From positions 1 to 64,000 of the forward strand of contig QXPY01000001.1 in assembly GCA_003583745.1 (NCBI GenBank): 64,000 nucleotides of DNA, read 5' to 3'. Position 1 is the stretch's first letter. Each line of letters starts with the position of its first letter. Origin of the DNA: Rhodocyclales bacterium GT-UBC. Its GTDB lineage: Bacteria; Pseudomonadota; Gammaproteobacteria; Burkholderiales; Rhodocyclaceae. The position numbers and the translations under genes were made by a program. This document shows, one piece after another, positions 41,043 to 49,265 of this stretch. The notes below the pieces were generated by a model, which was not told the origin of the DNA, ran no database searches, and saw nothing but the letters and a program-made list of their open reading frames with translations.

Positions 41043-41534
41043 ATGAAAATCTATCTCGCCGGGCCCGATGTGTTTCGTCCAGATGCATTGGAATGGGCCG
41101 AAACCGGGCGTCGCTTGTGTGCCGCGCATGGGTACCAGGCGCTGATCCCGCTCGATGGGGTGGAGACCACCGCCGCCGGCATCTATCACGCCAATATTGC
41201 GCTGATCCGCTCGGCCGATGCGGTGTTGGCCAATCTCAATCCCTTTCGCGGTTGCGAGCCTGATTCCGGAACCTGCGTCGAGGTCGGCTTTGCGCTGGCA
41301 CTCGACAAGCCGGTGATCGGCTATCTCGACCGGCCGGAAAGCTCGACCGAGCGGGTTGCCCGCCTGCAGGGCAGTGCGCTGGCGGTGCTCGAAGGCCGTC
41401 CGGTGGATCGCGACGGCCTGTTTGTCGAGGATTTCGGCCTGCCGCTCAACCTGATGCTGGCCGTGCCGGTGAAGCTGGTGATCGGCGGTCTGGCCGAGGC
41501 CTTGGGCGCGCTGCAGGCCGTTTCGGCCAACTGA
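41043..41534 (+). CDS. Nucleoside 2-deoxyribosyltransferase family protein
   Basis: 163 residues. The N-terminal MKIYLAGPDVFRPDALEWAETGRRLC, the ADAVLANLNPFRGCEPDSGTCVEVGFALAL segment (catalytic Glu in the CVEVGFA part) match the Ndt family. Such enzymes swap bases between deoxynucleosides, or hydrolyse deoxynucleotides in related DNPH1-type members. It stands alone between the mucD upstream region and the convergent thioesterase gene. Confidence 0.9.
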   Translation: MKIYLAGPDVFRPDALEWAETGRRLCAAHGYQALIPLDGVETTAAGIYHANIALIRSADAVLANLNPFRGCEPDSGTCVEVGFALALDKPVIGYLDRPESSTERVARLQGSALAVLEGRPVDRDGLFVEDFGLPLNLMLAVPVKLVIGGLAEALGALQAVSAN

Positions 41535-41543
41535 GCCGGCTGG

Positions 41544-41570
41544 GGCGCGGACGGAAAGCGCCGCCGCGCC
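41544..41570. terminator. Stem-loop between convergent genes
   Basis: GGCGCGG and CCGCGCC (7 bp) flank a 13-base loop in the 48-base gap between two convergent genes. There is no T-tract, so it is only a possible terminator. Confidence 0.3.
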
Positions 41571-41582
41571 TCCGCTCCGGAA

Positions 41583-42014
41583 TCAAGCTTTCGGCCAGAG
41601 AATCATCTGGGTGCAGCGAAATAACGCGATCTTCTTGCCGCTTGCCTCGTCGCTGACCACGGCGTCCCAGACCTGGGTGTTGCGTCCGAGATGCTGCGCG
41701 GTGGCATGGCAGGCAATGCCGCCTTCGCGGATCGTGCCCAGGTGGTTGCTTTTCAGCTCGATGGTAGTGAAGGACTGGGCCCCTTCCGGCAGGTGGGCGA
41801 TGGTGGCGTAGCCGCAGGTCGTGTCGGCCAGCGCGACGATACTCGCGGCGTGCAGGAAGTCGTTGGGGGCGAAGTGCAGCTTCTTGACCGGCATGCGGCT
41901 GCGGGCTTCGCCCTGGGCGATGTCGAGCATCTCGATATCGAGGTAGCCGGGCAGGTATTCGCTACCACGTTCATTGAGCTGGTTGATCGAAAGGTCCGGT
42001 CGTAAACGACTCAT
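41583..42014 (-). CDS. PaaI-family acyl-CoA thioesterase
   Basis: 143 residues from the ATG at 42014. Hotdog fold with the HFAPNDFLHAASIVALADTTCGYATIAHLPEGA core, which corresponds to the PaaI/YigI type. It hydrolyses acyl-CoA esters, often aromatic ones. The gene lies 29 bases after the MFS transporter gene on the same strand, so they likely form an operon opposite the LysR regulator. Confidence 0.88.
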   Translation of the reverse strand: MSRLRPDLSINQLNERGSEYLPGYLDIEMLDIAQGEARSRMPVKKLHFAPNDFLHAASIVALADTTCGYATIAHLPEGAQSFTTIELKSNHLGTIREGGIACHATAQHLGRNTQVWDAVVSDEASGKKIALFRCTQMILWPKA

Positions 42015-42043
42015 GAAGTGTCTCCTTTTATGTCTTCGGGTAA

Positions 42044-43258
42044 TCAGGCGGCGGCGAGGGCCGGCTTGACCGGCGCTTCGCGAATCGGCAGGTTGGCGAT
42101 GGCGGCAAAGATGGCCAGGGCGATATCGGCGTACCACATCCAGCCGAAATCCCCGAACTGGGTGATGGCCAGGCCGCCGAGGTAGGCGCCGAGGAAACCG
42201 CCGATCTGGTGGCTGAGCAGGGTCAGGCCGAACAGCGTCGACAGGTAGCGGATGCCGAACAGCTTGCCGACGATGGCGGCGGTGGGCGGTACGGTGGCCA
42301 GCCAGGTGAAGCCGAGGCCGGCGGCGAACAGGTAGAAGGTGAGGTCGGTGCGGGGCGCCATCAGGTAGAGCACGATCAGCACGGCGCGCGAGCCGTACAT
42401 CGCGGCCAGCACGTACTTGCTGCGGTACTTGGCGACGCAGGAACCGGCGTAGAGGCTGCCGAAGATATTGGCCAGGCCGATGATGGCCAGCGACCAGCTG
42501 GCGACGGCCGGCGGCAGGCCGCACAGATTGACCTCGCCCGGCAGATGGGTAACCAGGAAGGCGATGTGGAAGCCGCAGGTGAAAAAGCCGGCGTGCAGCA
42601 AGAGGTAGCTCGGGTCCTTCATGGCGGTCTTGATCGCCTTGCCCAGGCCGCCTTCGTCGTGGGCGTGATGGGCCGGGCGTTCGCCGGGCTTGGCCAGTTT
42701 GCCGATCAGGGGCAGCGCGGCCAGGGTCATGACGGCCAGCGACCACATGGCGCCCATCCAGCCGATGCTGTTGATCAGCTTCTGCAGGATCGGCGCGAAG
42801 ACGAATTGGCCGAATGAGCCGCCGGCATTGATGACGCCGGAGGCCGAGCCTCGGGCTTCGATCGGCAGGCGCTGGGCGGCGGCGCCGATCAGGACCGAAA
42901 AGCTGCCGATCCCGGAGCCCATCGCCGAGAGCAGGCCGAGCGAAACGATCAGGCCGAAGCCGGAGTCCATGAACGGCGTGATGGCGCTGCCCAGCGATAG
43001 CACCACCAGCCCGCCGAGCAGTACGGTGCCCGGGCCGTAGCGGTCGGCGACGGCGCCGGCGATGGGCTGGATGGCACCCCAGGTGAATTGGCCGATGGCC
43101 AGCGCCAGGCTGATGCTGGCAATACCTAGTCCGGTCGAAGCGCTGATCGGTGCGATGAATAGCCCGAGCGACTGGCGGGCGCCCATGGTGATGGCCAGGA
43201 TGCCGGCGGCGGCGAGGGTGACGACGAGGATGTCGCGACGGTTCAGAGCTTGCAGCAT
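42044..43258 (-). CDS. MFS transporter, oxalate/formate-antiporter-like
   Basis: 404 residues with about 12 membrane segments. The loop between helices 2 and 3 shows the MFS signature as GAVADRYGPGTVLLGG, and RGSASGVINAGGSFGQFVFAPILQKLI is typical for the monocarboxylate/OFA-like transporters. Substrate unknown; the adjacent thioesterase and divergent LysR regulator suggest an organic acid. The start at 43258 precedes a 111-base divergent promoter region. Confidence 0.9.
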   Translation of the reverse strand: MLQALNRRDILVVTLAAAGILAITMGARQSLGLFIAPISASTGLGIASISLALAIGQFTWGAIQPIAGAVADRYGPGTVLLGGLVVLSLGSAITPFMDSGFGLIVSLGLLSAMGSGIGSFSVLIGAAAQRLPIEARGSASGVINAGGSFGQFVFAPILQKLINSIGWMGAMWSLAVMTLAALPLIGKLAKPGERPAHHAHDEGGLGKAIKTAMKDPSYLLLHAGFFTCGFHIAFLVTHLPGEVNLCGLPPAVASWSLAIIGLANIFGSLYAGSCVAKYRSKYVLAAMYGSRAVLIVLYLMAPRTDLTFYLFAAGLGFTWLATVPPTAAIVGKLFGIRYLSTLFGLTLLSHQIGGFLGAYLGGLAITQFGDFGWMWYADIALAIFAAIANLPIREAPVKPALAAA

Positions 43259-43369
43259 GGGGCGTTCCCGCGAATATCGTTATATGGAAAGTCTCGACAC
43301 TATAGTTGCCGATTTGGTTGGCAAATAGCCCATAATTCTTGTCATACCGTCAACGGATCATTGACAAAT

Positions 43370-44293
43370 ATGTGGTTGAACAGCTGGGACAGTTTCATCA
43401 AGGTAGTTGAGGCGGGCAGCATGGCGGCTGCGGCGCGGCGGCTGGATTGTACGCGGGCCCAGGTCAGCAAGCAGATTGGCGAACTGGAACGGGCTTTCGG
43501 TGTACGCCTCTTCGAGCGCTCGACCCGTCGCCTGAGCCTGACACCGGCCGGTGAAATTTTCCATCAACATGCGCTGCGGGCGCTGGAGGCGGTGCAGAGT
43601 ACCGAGGTGGCGGTGCGCAACCTGGGCGATGCGCCGCGCGGCGTGTTGCGCATCAGCGCCTCGATCAGCTTCGGTCGCATGTACATTGCGCCGCTGTTGC
43701 CGCAGATCGTCGCCCAGTATCCAGAACTCAATTGCGAACTGGTGCTGACCGACCAACTGGTCGATCTGGTCGAGGACAACATCGATCTCGCCCTGCGCCT
43801 GACCAAGGCGCCGCCGGACGACGCCGTGGCCCGCCCATTGGTCGAGTTGCGCCGACGGGTCTGCGCTTCGCCGGCCTATCTGGCAACGCATGGCGAACCG
43901 AAAACGCCGCACGAACTGGCGCATCACCACTGCTTCACCTTCATGCTCGACCGCGACCGGTTGGACTGGCGCCTGGTCGACGCCAGCGGTGACGAACTGC
44001 TGATCCCGGTTAGCAGCCGGTTCAATTTCAACAATATCGAGTGCGTGCTCGATGCCGTGCTGGCCGGACACGGCATGGCCATCCTGCCCACCTACATCTG
44101 CAGCAAATGGCTGGCCAGCGGCCATTTGCGGGCTGTGCTGCCGGGCTATGAGCCGGTCAGCGGTCTCGGGCGCTACCTCTATGCCTGCTATACGCCGAGC
44201 CGGGTACGGGTGCCCAAGGTCAGCGTCTTCCTTGCCGAACTGGAAAAACTGTTCAAGCCGGTGCCACCCTGGGACAGGGCTGAACCGGCCTGA
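43370..44293 (+). CDS. LysR-family transcriptional regulator
   Basis: 307 residues from the ATG at 43370. The N-terminal helix-turn-helix reads FIKVVEAGSMAAAARRLDCTRAQVSKQIGELERAFGVRLFERSTRR (abbreviated pattern), typical of the CrgA/AaeR-like branch, followed by a periplasmic-binding-like effector domain. It is divergent from the MFS/thioesterase operon, whose promoter it probably controls. The end is 6 bases from the convergent ABC transporter gene. Confidence 0.92.
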   Translation: MWLNSWDSFIKVVEAGSMAAAARRLDCTRAQVSKQIGELERAFGVRLFERSTRRLSLTPAGEIFHQHALRALEAVQSTEVAVRNLGDAPRGVLRISASISFGRMYIAPLLPQIVAQYPELNCELVLTDQLVDLVEDNIDLALRLTKAPPDDAVARPLVELRRRVCASPAYLATHGEPKTPHELAHHHCFTFMLDRDRLDWRLVDASGDELLIPVSSRFNFNNIECVLDAVLAGHGMAILPTYICSKWLASGHLRAVLPGYEPVSGLGRYLYACYTPSRVRVPKVSVFLAELEKLFKPVPPWDRAEPA

Positions 44294-44299
44294 GCCGCC

Positions 44300-45028
44300 T
44301 CAGTTGATCGAACCGATGAAGTTGGCCAGTTCCGGCGTCTGCGGGTTGGCAAACAGCTGTTGCGGATCGCCCGACTCGTGGATGCGGCCATGGTGCATGA
44401 AGACCAGCTTGTCGCCGACTTCGCGGGCAAAACGCATCTCGTGGGTGACCATGATCAGCGTCATGCCTTCGGCGGCCAGGGTCTTGACCACGGCCAGCAC
44501 CTCGTTGACCAGTTCCGGGTCGAGGGCCGAGGTGATTTCGTCGCAGAGCAGCACACGCGGTTGCATGGCCAGCGCCCGGGCGATGGCGACGCGCTGCTGC
44601 TGACCGCCGGAAAGCTGGTCCGGGTAAGCGTCGAACTTTTCGAGCAGGCCGACCTTGAGCAGCATGGTGCGGGCGATATCTTCGGCTTCCTTCTCGCCGA
44701 TCTTCTTGACCACCTGGGTGGCCAGCATCACGTTACGGCCGACACTGAGATGCGGGAAGAGATTGAACTGCTGGAAGATCATCCCCACCTTCTGGCGCAA
44801 GGCCCGCAGGTCGGTATCGCGCGGATGCAGATGCTCGCCGTCGACCTCGATCTCGCCTTGCTCGAAGGTTTCGAGGCCGTTGATGGTGCGCAGCAGGGTG
44901 CTCTTGCCCGAGCCGCTGCGCCCGATCAGGGCGATCACCTGGCCTTCTTCGATGTCGAGATCAATGCCCTTGAGCACGTGGTTGCTGCCGAAATGCTTGT
45001 GCAGGCCGTTAATGCGCACGAGAGCCAT
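44300..45028 (-). CDS. Polar amino acid ABC transporter ATPase
   Basis: 242 residues from the ATG at 45028. Walker A is GRSGSGKST, the signature is LSGGQQQRVAIARAL, Walker B is VLLCDEITSALDP, and the H-loop is MVTHEM. The sequence is of the GlnQ/HisP class. It overlaps the upstream permease by 20 bases and is the last gene of the minus-strand operon. Confidence 0.95.
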   Translation of the reverse strand: MALVRINGLHKHFGSNHVLKGIDLDIEEGQVIALIGRSGSGKSTLLRTINGLETFEQGEIEVDGEHLHPRDTDLRALRQKVGMIFQQFNLFPHLSVGRNVMLATQVVKKIGEKEAEDIARTMLLKVGLLEKFDAYPDQLSGGQQQRVAIARALAMQPRVLLCDEITSALDPELVNEVLAVVKTLAAEGMTLIMVTHEMRFAREVGDKLVFMHHGRIHESGDPQQLFANPQTPELANFIGSIN

Positions 45029-45665
45029 GGATGTTCCTTTCGAGATAACGGGAATAAGCGGAAAGCGGGTAACACAGGGCGAAGTAGCCAAGGGCTACGC
45101 AGCCGAACACCATGAAGGGCTGGAAGGTGGCGTTGGCCAGCATCGAGCCGGTCTTGGTCAGTTCGACGAAGCCGATGATCGAGGTCACTGCCGTGCCTTT
45201 GACTACCTGCACCGAGAAGCCGACGGTCGGGGCGATGGCGATGCGCAGGGCTTGCGGCAGGATGACGTGGCGCATCTGCTCGAAGTGGGTCAGGGCCAGG
45301 CTGGCCGAGGCTTCCCACTGCCCCTTGGGGACCGACTCGACGCAGCCGCGCCAGATCTCGCCAAGGTAGGCGCTGGTGAATAGGGTCAGGCCGAGGGCGG
45401 CGGCGATCCACGGCGATATTTCCAGACCGAGCAGGCTGCTGCCGAAGAAAATCATGAACAACTGCATCAGCAGCGGCGTGCCCTGGAAGACTTCGATATA
45501 GCCCTGGGCCAGGCGGCGCGGGATCGGATTCTTGGCGATGCGGGCAAAGAGCAGGGCGAGGCCGGCAATGCCGCCGAGCACGAAGGCGGTGAGTGACAGG
45601 CCGATGGTCCACAGCGCCCCGTCGAGCAGGTTGCGGACGATGTCCCAGGTCGAGATATCGTTCAT
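45009..45665 (-). CDS. Polar amino acid ABC transporter permease
   Basis: 218 residues from the ATG at 45665, about five membrane segments. The EAA loop is ESVPKGQWEASASLALTHFEQMRHVILPQALRIAIAP in order, which is the HisM/GlnP pattern. The start overlaps the stop of the other permease (ATGA). Together they form the heterodimeric membrane channel of the importer. Confidence 0.94.
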   Translation of the reverse strand: MNDISTWDIVRNLLDGALWTIGLSLTAFVLGGIAGLALLFARIAKNPIPRRLAQGYIEVFQGTPLLMQLFMIFFGSSLLGLEISPWIAAALGLTLFTSAYLGEIWRGCVESVPKGQWEASASLALTHFEQMRHVILPQALRIAIAPTVGFSVQVVKGTAVTSIIGFVELTKTGSMLANATFQPFMVFGCVALGYFALCYPLSAYSRYLERNIHGSRAH

Positions 45666-46330
45666 TTCTTCCTCCGGGCGATCAGTCGCTGGCCGGCCTG
45701 CACCATTGCCTGGCGCACCGCGATGGCGAGCAGGAAGTACATGGCGGTGACGACGAAGTAGGTTTCGAAGGCGCGGAAGTTGCGCGACTGGATGAAGTTG
45801 GCGGCAAAGGTCAGTTCTTCGGCGGCGATCTGCGAGCAGACCGAGGAACCGAGCATGACGATCACCACCTGGCTGCAGATCGAGGGCCAGACCTTGAGCA
45901 GGGCCGGCGGCAGCACGACGTGGCGGAAGACCTGGCTGCGCGTCATGGCCAGTGATTCGGCGGCTTCGATCTGACCGCGCGGCGTTGCCTCGATGCCGGA
46001 GCGGATGATTTCGGTCGAGTAGGCGCCGAGGTTGATCACCATGGCCAGGATGGCAGCCTGCCATTCATTGAGTTGCAGGCCGAGGGCGGGCAAGCCGAAG
46101 AAGATGAAAAAGAGCTGGACCAGGAAGGGGGTATTGCGGATCAACTCGACGTAGACCGCGAAAATCCGGTCGAAGGGGCTCAGTTTCCAGGCGCGCGAGA
46201 CGGCGCCGAGAATGCCAATGCCCAGCCCGAAGACGGTGCCGACGGCGGTCAGCGCCAGGGTCTTGACGGTGCCGGCAAGCAGGGCGTCGCTGTATTCCAG
46301 GACGCTGGCGAAATCGAAGGTATAAGCCAT
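45662..46330 (-). CDS. Polar amino acid ABC transporter permease
   Basis: 222 residues, about five membrane segments, with EATPRGQIEAAESLAMTRSQVFRHVVLPPALLKVWP as the EAA loop. It follows the substrate-binding protein gene after a 48-base gap that contains a strong stem-loop, a layout that usually lowers downstream expression relative to the binding protein. Confidence 0.94.
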   Translation of the reverse strand: MAYTFDFASVLEYSDALLAGTVKTLALTAVGTVFGLGIGILGAVSRAWKLSPFDRIFAVYVELIRNTPFLVQLFFIFFGLPALGLQLNEWQAAILAMVINLGAYSTEIIRSGIEATPRGQIEAAESLAMTRSQVFRHVVLPPALLKVWPSICSQVVIVMLGSSVCSQIAAEELTFAANFIQSRNFRAFETYFVVTAMYFLLAIAVRQAMVQAGQRLIARRKK

Positions 46331-46342
46331 GCGGCGGTCTCC

Positions 46343-46368
46343 GGTGCCGCACCCGCAGGTGCGGCACC
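46343..46368 (-). promoter_or_regulatory. Stem-loop between binding-protein and permease genes
   Basis: A 10-bp perfect stem (GGTGCCGCAC with GTGCGGCACC) and 6-base loop in the gap after the binding-protein gene. Such hairpins typically stabilise the upstream mRNA and reduce read-through into the permease genes. Confidence 0.6.
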
Positions 46369-46378
46369 CATGGGGTGA

Positions 46379-47170
46379 TTAAAGATCGGCGGGGAGCGGG
46401 GCTTGCAGCCAGCGTTGCGAAACCTGGTTCAGCTCACCGCTCTTCTTCAGTTTGCCGACGACTTCGTTCACCTTGGCGAGCAGGGCGGCTTCGCCCTTGT
46501 TCACGCCGACGTAGCAGGGCGAGTTCTTGATCAGGAACTTGGTGTCGAGGCGGCGGATCTTGGTGCGTTCATTGACGGCGGCGGCAACGACGTTGCCGGT
46601 GGCGACCAGTTGCACCTGGCCGGAGAGATAGGCCGAGATGGTCGAGTTGTTGTCTTCGAAGCGTTTGATGGTGGCGTTGGCCGGCGCGATCTTGCTGTAT
46701 TCCAGATCCTCGACCGAGCCGCGGGTGACGCCGACAGTCTTGCCGGCGGTATCGGCGGCCGTCTTGATGGCGATGTCGCTCGGCCCGAAGATGCCGTTGA
46801 AGAACGGCGCGTAGGCGACCGAGAAGTCGATGACCTTTTCTCGATCCGGGTTCTTGCCCAGGCTGGAGATGACCAGATCGGCCTTGCCGGTGGTCAGATA
46901 GGGAATGCGGTTGGTGCTGCTGACCGGGATGATTTCGACCTTGAGCTTGAGTTCGCGGCCGATCAGGTTGGCGACGTCGATATCGTAGCCGCGCGGCTTC
47001 AGATCGGGGCCGACCGTGCCGAAAGGCGGAAAATCCTGCGGTACGGCGATGCGGATGGTGCCGGCCTTTTCGGCATTGGCCAGGGCGTCGGCGTGGGCGT
47101 GCAGGCTCAGACCGGCGGTGCCGAGCAGGGCGGTGGCGATCAGGCTGCGGAGGAAATGGCGTTTGTTCAT
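46379..47170 (-). CDS. Polar amino acid ABC transporter substrate-binding protein
   Basis: 263 residues from the ATG at 47170. A signal peptide (RHFLRSLIATALLGTAGLSLHAHA) leads into a family 3 periplasmic binding fold: TIRIAVPQDFPPFGTVGPD, GYDIDVANLIGREL, TTGKADLVISSLGKNPDREKVIDFS. The Arg and Asp that hold an amino acid's charged groups are present in typical places (GKNPDREKVIDF). First structural gene of the importer, 29 bases after the GntR regulator gene. Confidence 0.93.
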   Translation of the reverse strand: MNKRHFLRSLIATALLGTAGLSLHAHADALANAEKAGTIRIAVPQDFPPFGTVGPDLKPRGYDIDVANLIGRELKLKVEIIPVSSTNRIPYLTTGKADLVISSLGKNPDREKVIDFSVAYAPFFNGIFGPSDIAIKTAADTAGKTVGVTRGSVEDLEYSKIAPANATIKRFEDNNSTISAYLSGQVQLVATGNVVAAAVNERTKIRRLDTKFLIKNSPCYVGVNKGEAALLAKVNEVVGKLKKSGELNQVSQRWLQAPLPADL

Positions 47171-47199
47171 GGAGAAACTCCCGAAGTGGATGTGGTGAA

Positions 47200-47877
47200 T
47201 CAAGGCAGGGTGAAAGAGAGACCAATGCGTCCGGCCGCAGCCAGCAGGTGCTGCTGCATGGCCCGGCGCGCCGCCTCGGCGTCGCCGGCGAGGACGGCAT
47301 CGAGGATGGCCAGGTGTTCGTCGACCGGTTGCCAGATGTGGCTACGGTCGGCAAAGGGCAGGCGCAGGCTGTAGGCCAGTTGCGCCTTGTGTTGTTCGGT
47401 CACCGCCTGCAGCGCGGCATTGCCGGAGAGTTCGGCCAGTTGCAGGTGAAAGCGCAGGTCGGCTTCGGCTGCCATGACCAGGTCGCTGGCGCCAAGTGCC
47501 GACTGCATCTCGGCCATGCTGCGGCGCAGCGCGCCGAGATCGCATTGCTCGCGGCGCTGGGCGACCAGGCTGGCATTGGCCGGCTCGATGACGTAACGCA
47601 TTTGATAGATCACCGCCGGCGGCATGGCGCTCGGGCCGCTCGGCAGGTCGGCCGGTGATGGGCGGCTGCCGCTGGTGACGAAAACGCCCTTGCCGGGATG
47701 GGCGCGCAGCAGGCCGAGGGCTTCGAGCATCGAGATGGCTTCGCGCAGCGAGGCGCGGCTGATGCCGAGATGGTCGGCCAGTTCCCGCTGCGGCGGCAAA
47801 GTCGCGCCGGGCAGGTAATCCCCCGCCAGGATCTGGCGCTGCAGGGTTTGGGCGGCAATGTTGGAAACGCTAGGCAT
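47200..47877 (-). CDS. FadR-subfamily GntR regulator of the amino acid transporter
   Basis: 225 residues: winged helix (LPPQRELADHLGISRASLREAISMLEALGLL and GKGVFVTSG) plus an FCD helical domain (EADLRFHLQLAELSGN). It is co-directional with and 29 bases ahead of the binding-protein gene, so it probably controls the importer and itself. A TGGTCTGACC palindrome lies just upstream of its start. Confidence 0.9.
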   Translation of the reverse strand: MPSVSNIAAQTLQRQILAGDYLPGATLPPQRELADHLGISRASLREAISMLEALGLLRAHPGKGVFVTSGSRPSPADLPSGPSAMPPAVIYQMRYVIEPANASLVAQRREQCDLGALRRSMAEMQSALGASDLVMAAEADLRFHLQLAELSGNAALQAVTEQHKAQLAYSLRLPFADRSHIWQPVDEHLAILDAVLAGDAEAARRAMQQHLLAAAGRIGLSFTLP

Positions 47878-47890
47878 GGTTTTAACAGTT

Positions 47891-47909
47891 CAGACCGGTC
47901 AGACCAGTG
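47891..47909. promoter_or_regulatory. Operator-like palindrome upstream of GntR gene
   Basis: GGTCAGACC (47897-47905) with flanking CAGACC repeats lies 14-30 bases before the GntR start. The GGTNNNACC core is the common operator form for FCD-type GntR proteins and differs from the lactate-locus copies by its flanks. Confidence 0.5.
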
Positions 47910-48109
47910 ATGAACTACCTACAGCAAACGCTGTGCCATGCTTTAAAAGTGGAGCTGGCTTATTTCAAGTATATGAATTTATGTATAAAGATGTTTGGCT
48001 GATCGATTTCGGGCCGGCGTGGTGGATGCCCCGATATTGTGAGTAATGCGCCAATAAACACCTGATTGGTGCATTTTTCCGGTGCATCTCCCGCTCGCCG
48101 GGACCGCTT

Positions 48110-48574
48110 TCAGGACGCCGACTTGAAATCGTCGTGACAGTTCTTGCAGCTCCGGGTCATGTCGCTGACGGCTGCCTTGAGGCGTTCAGTTTTGCCGCTG
48201 CGGGCAATCTCCTGCAGGCGTGCGGCATCGGCCTGGAAGGCTTCGGCTTGCGCCCGGAAATCCTTCCATTGTTTCCATATTTCCGGTCGGGCACGGGTAT
48301 CGCCTTCGTGCGAGCCGGCAACGAAGCCGTCCAGCATCAGCTTCGCCAGCATGTCGAGCGTGTCGGCGTGGCGATTGAGCATTTCCGGCGTGGCCGGGAT
48401 GCTTCCCTTGGCCATGGCCGATACCTGGTCGTAATGGCGCTTGATCATCGTCATTACCGCTTTGCGGTAGCGAATCGGCTCCTCGAAGCGCGTCGATTCC
48501 GACTGGGCGGGCAGGGCGTGGGCAAGAAGCAGCGGCAGCACGAACGGGAGGGCGAGCTTTGAGATGGGCAACAT
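48110..48574 (-). CDS. Cytochrome c' family protein
   Basis: 154 residues with a signal peptide (KLALPFVLPLLLAHALPAQS). The haem-binding CKNCH is very near the C-terminus, the hallmark of cytochrome c' four-helix bundles, with RYRKAVMTMIKRHYDQVSAM as the first helix. Such periplasmic proteins bind NO and can protect against nitrosative stress. It is divergent from the diheme cytochrome gene at 48660. Confidence 0.92.
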   Translation of the reverse strand: MLPISKLALPFVLPLLLAHALPAQSESTRFEEPIRYRKAVMTMIKRHYDQVSAMAKGSIPATPEMLNRHADTLDMLAKLMLDGFVAGSHEGDTRARPEIWKQWKDFRAQAEAFQADAARLQEIARSGKTERLKAAVSDMTRSCKNCHDDFKSAS

Positions 48575-48659
48575 GGTGAATGGCGCTTTCGTTCAATTCG
48601 TTCAAGGCGGGGCGGACACGTGTCATTATGCGGTGACCGACCGCTGCCGAGAATCCGCC

Positions 48660-49265
48660 ATGCTTCCGAATCGAATCCTGATCTGTCTGCTCAGCCTGGT
48701 CCCGGGCTTCTGCTGTGCCGAAGACATCCCGCCGGTGGTGCAGGAACACTGCGTGCGCTGTCACGGTGCCGATGGTTTGGCTACCGCCCCGGGCATGCCG
48801 CACCTGAATGGCCAGTTGGCCGCTTATCTGAGTGATGCGCTGGTCAAATTCCAGAAGGGCCGTCAGCCGACCGGGGTGTTGAATCACGTTCCGGCAAGCC
48901 TGGGCGCGGCCGAGATCGGGCAGATCGCCGAATATTATGCTGCGGTCAAGGCGGAGCGGCCGAAGCAGGAAGTCAGTCCGGACAAGGTGGCTCTGGGTGC
49001 CGAAATCTACCGCAACCGTTGCCTCGATTGCCACGATGACAACGGCCGCGAAGCCGACAAGGGAGCCCCCTTGATGGCCGCCCAGAAGCTCGATTACCTG
49101 GTTGCCCAGACCCGCCTGTTTGTCAGTGGCAGGCGCAAGTTCGGTTTTTTGCAGGATGAGGCGTTCAAGGGCCTGAGCAACGATGAACTGGAGGCCGTGG
49201 CGCATTATTTCGCGGCACAGGAACAACTGGCACCCAAGGTGCAAGGCAAGAAGAAGCGCCGCTAG
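48660..49265 (+). CDS. Diheme cytochrome c, c4-like
   Basis: 201 residues from the ATG at 48660. After a signal peptide (ILICLLSLVPGFCCA) there are two c-type haem sites, CVRCH near residue 32 and CLDCH near 122, each followed by a typical methionine-containing helix region. Two-domain c4 cytochromes carry electrons to terminal oxidases or reductases in the periplasm. The end overlaps the convergent GGDEF-EAL gene by 4 bases. Confidence 0.92.
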   Translation: MLPNRILICLLSLVPGFCCAEDIPPVVQEHCVRCHGADGLATAPGMPHLNGQLAAYLSDALVKFQKGRQPTGVLNHVPASLGAAEIGQIAEYYAAVKAERPKQEVSPDKVALGAEIYRNRCLDCHDDNGREADKGAPLMAAQKLDYLVAQTRLFVSGRRKFGFLQDEAFKGLSNDELEAVAHYFAAQEQLAPKVQGKKKRR

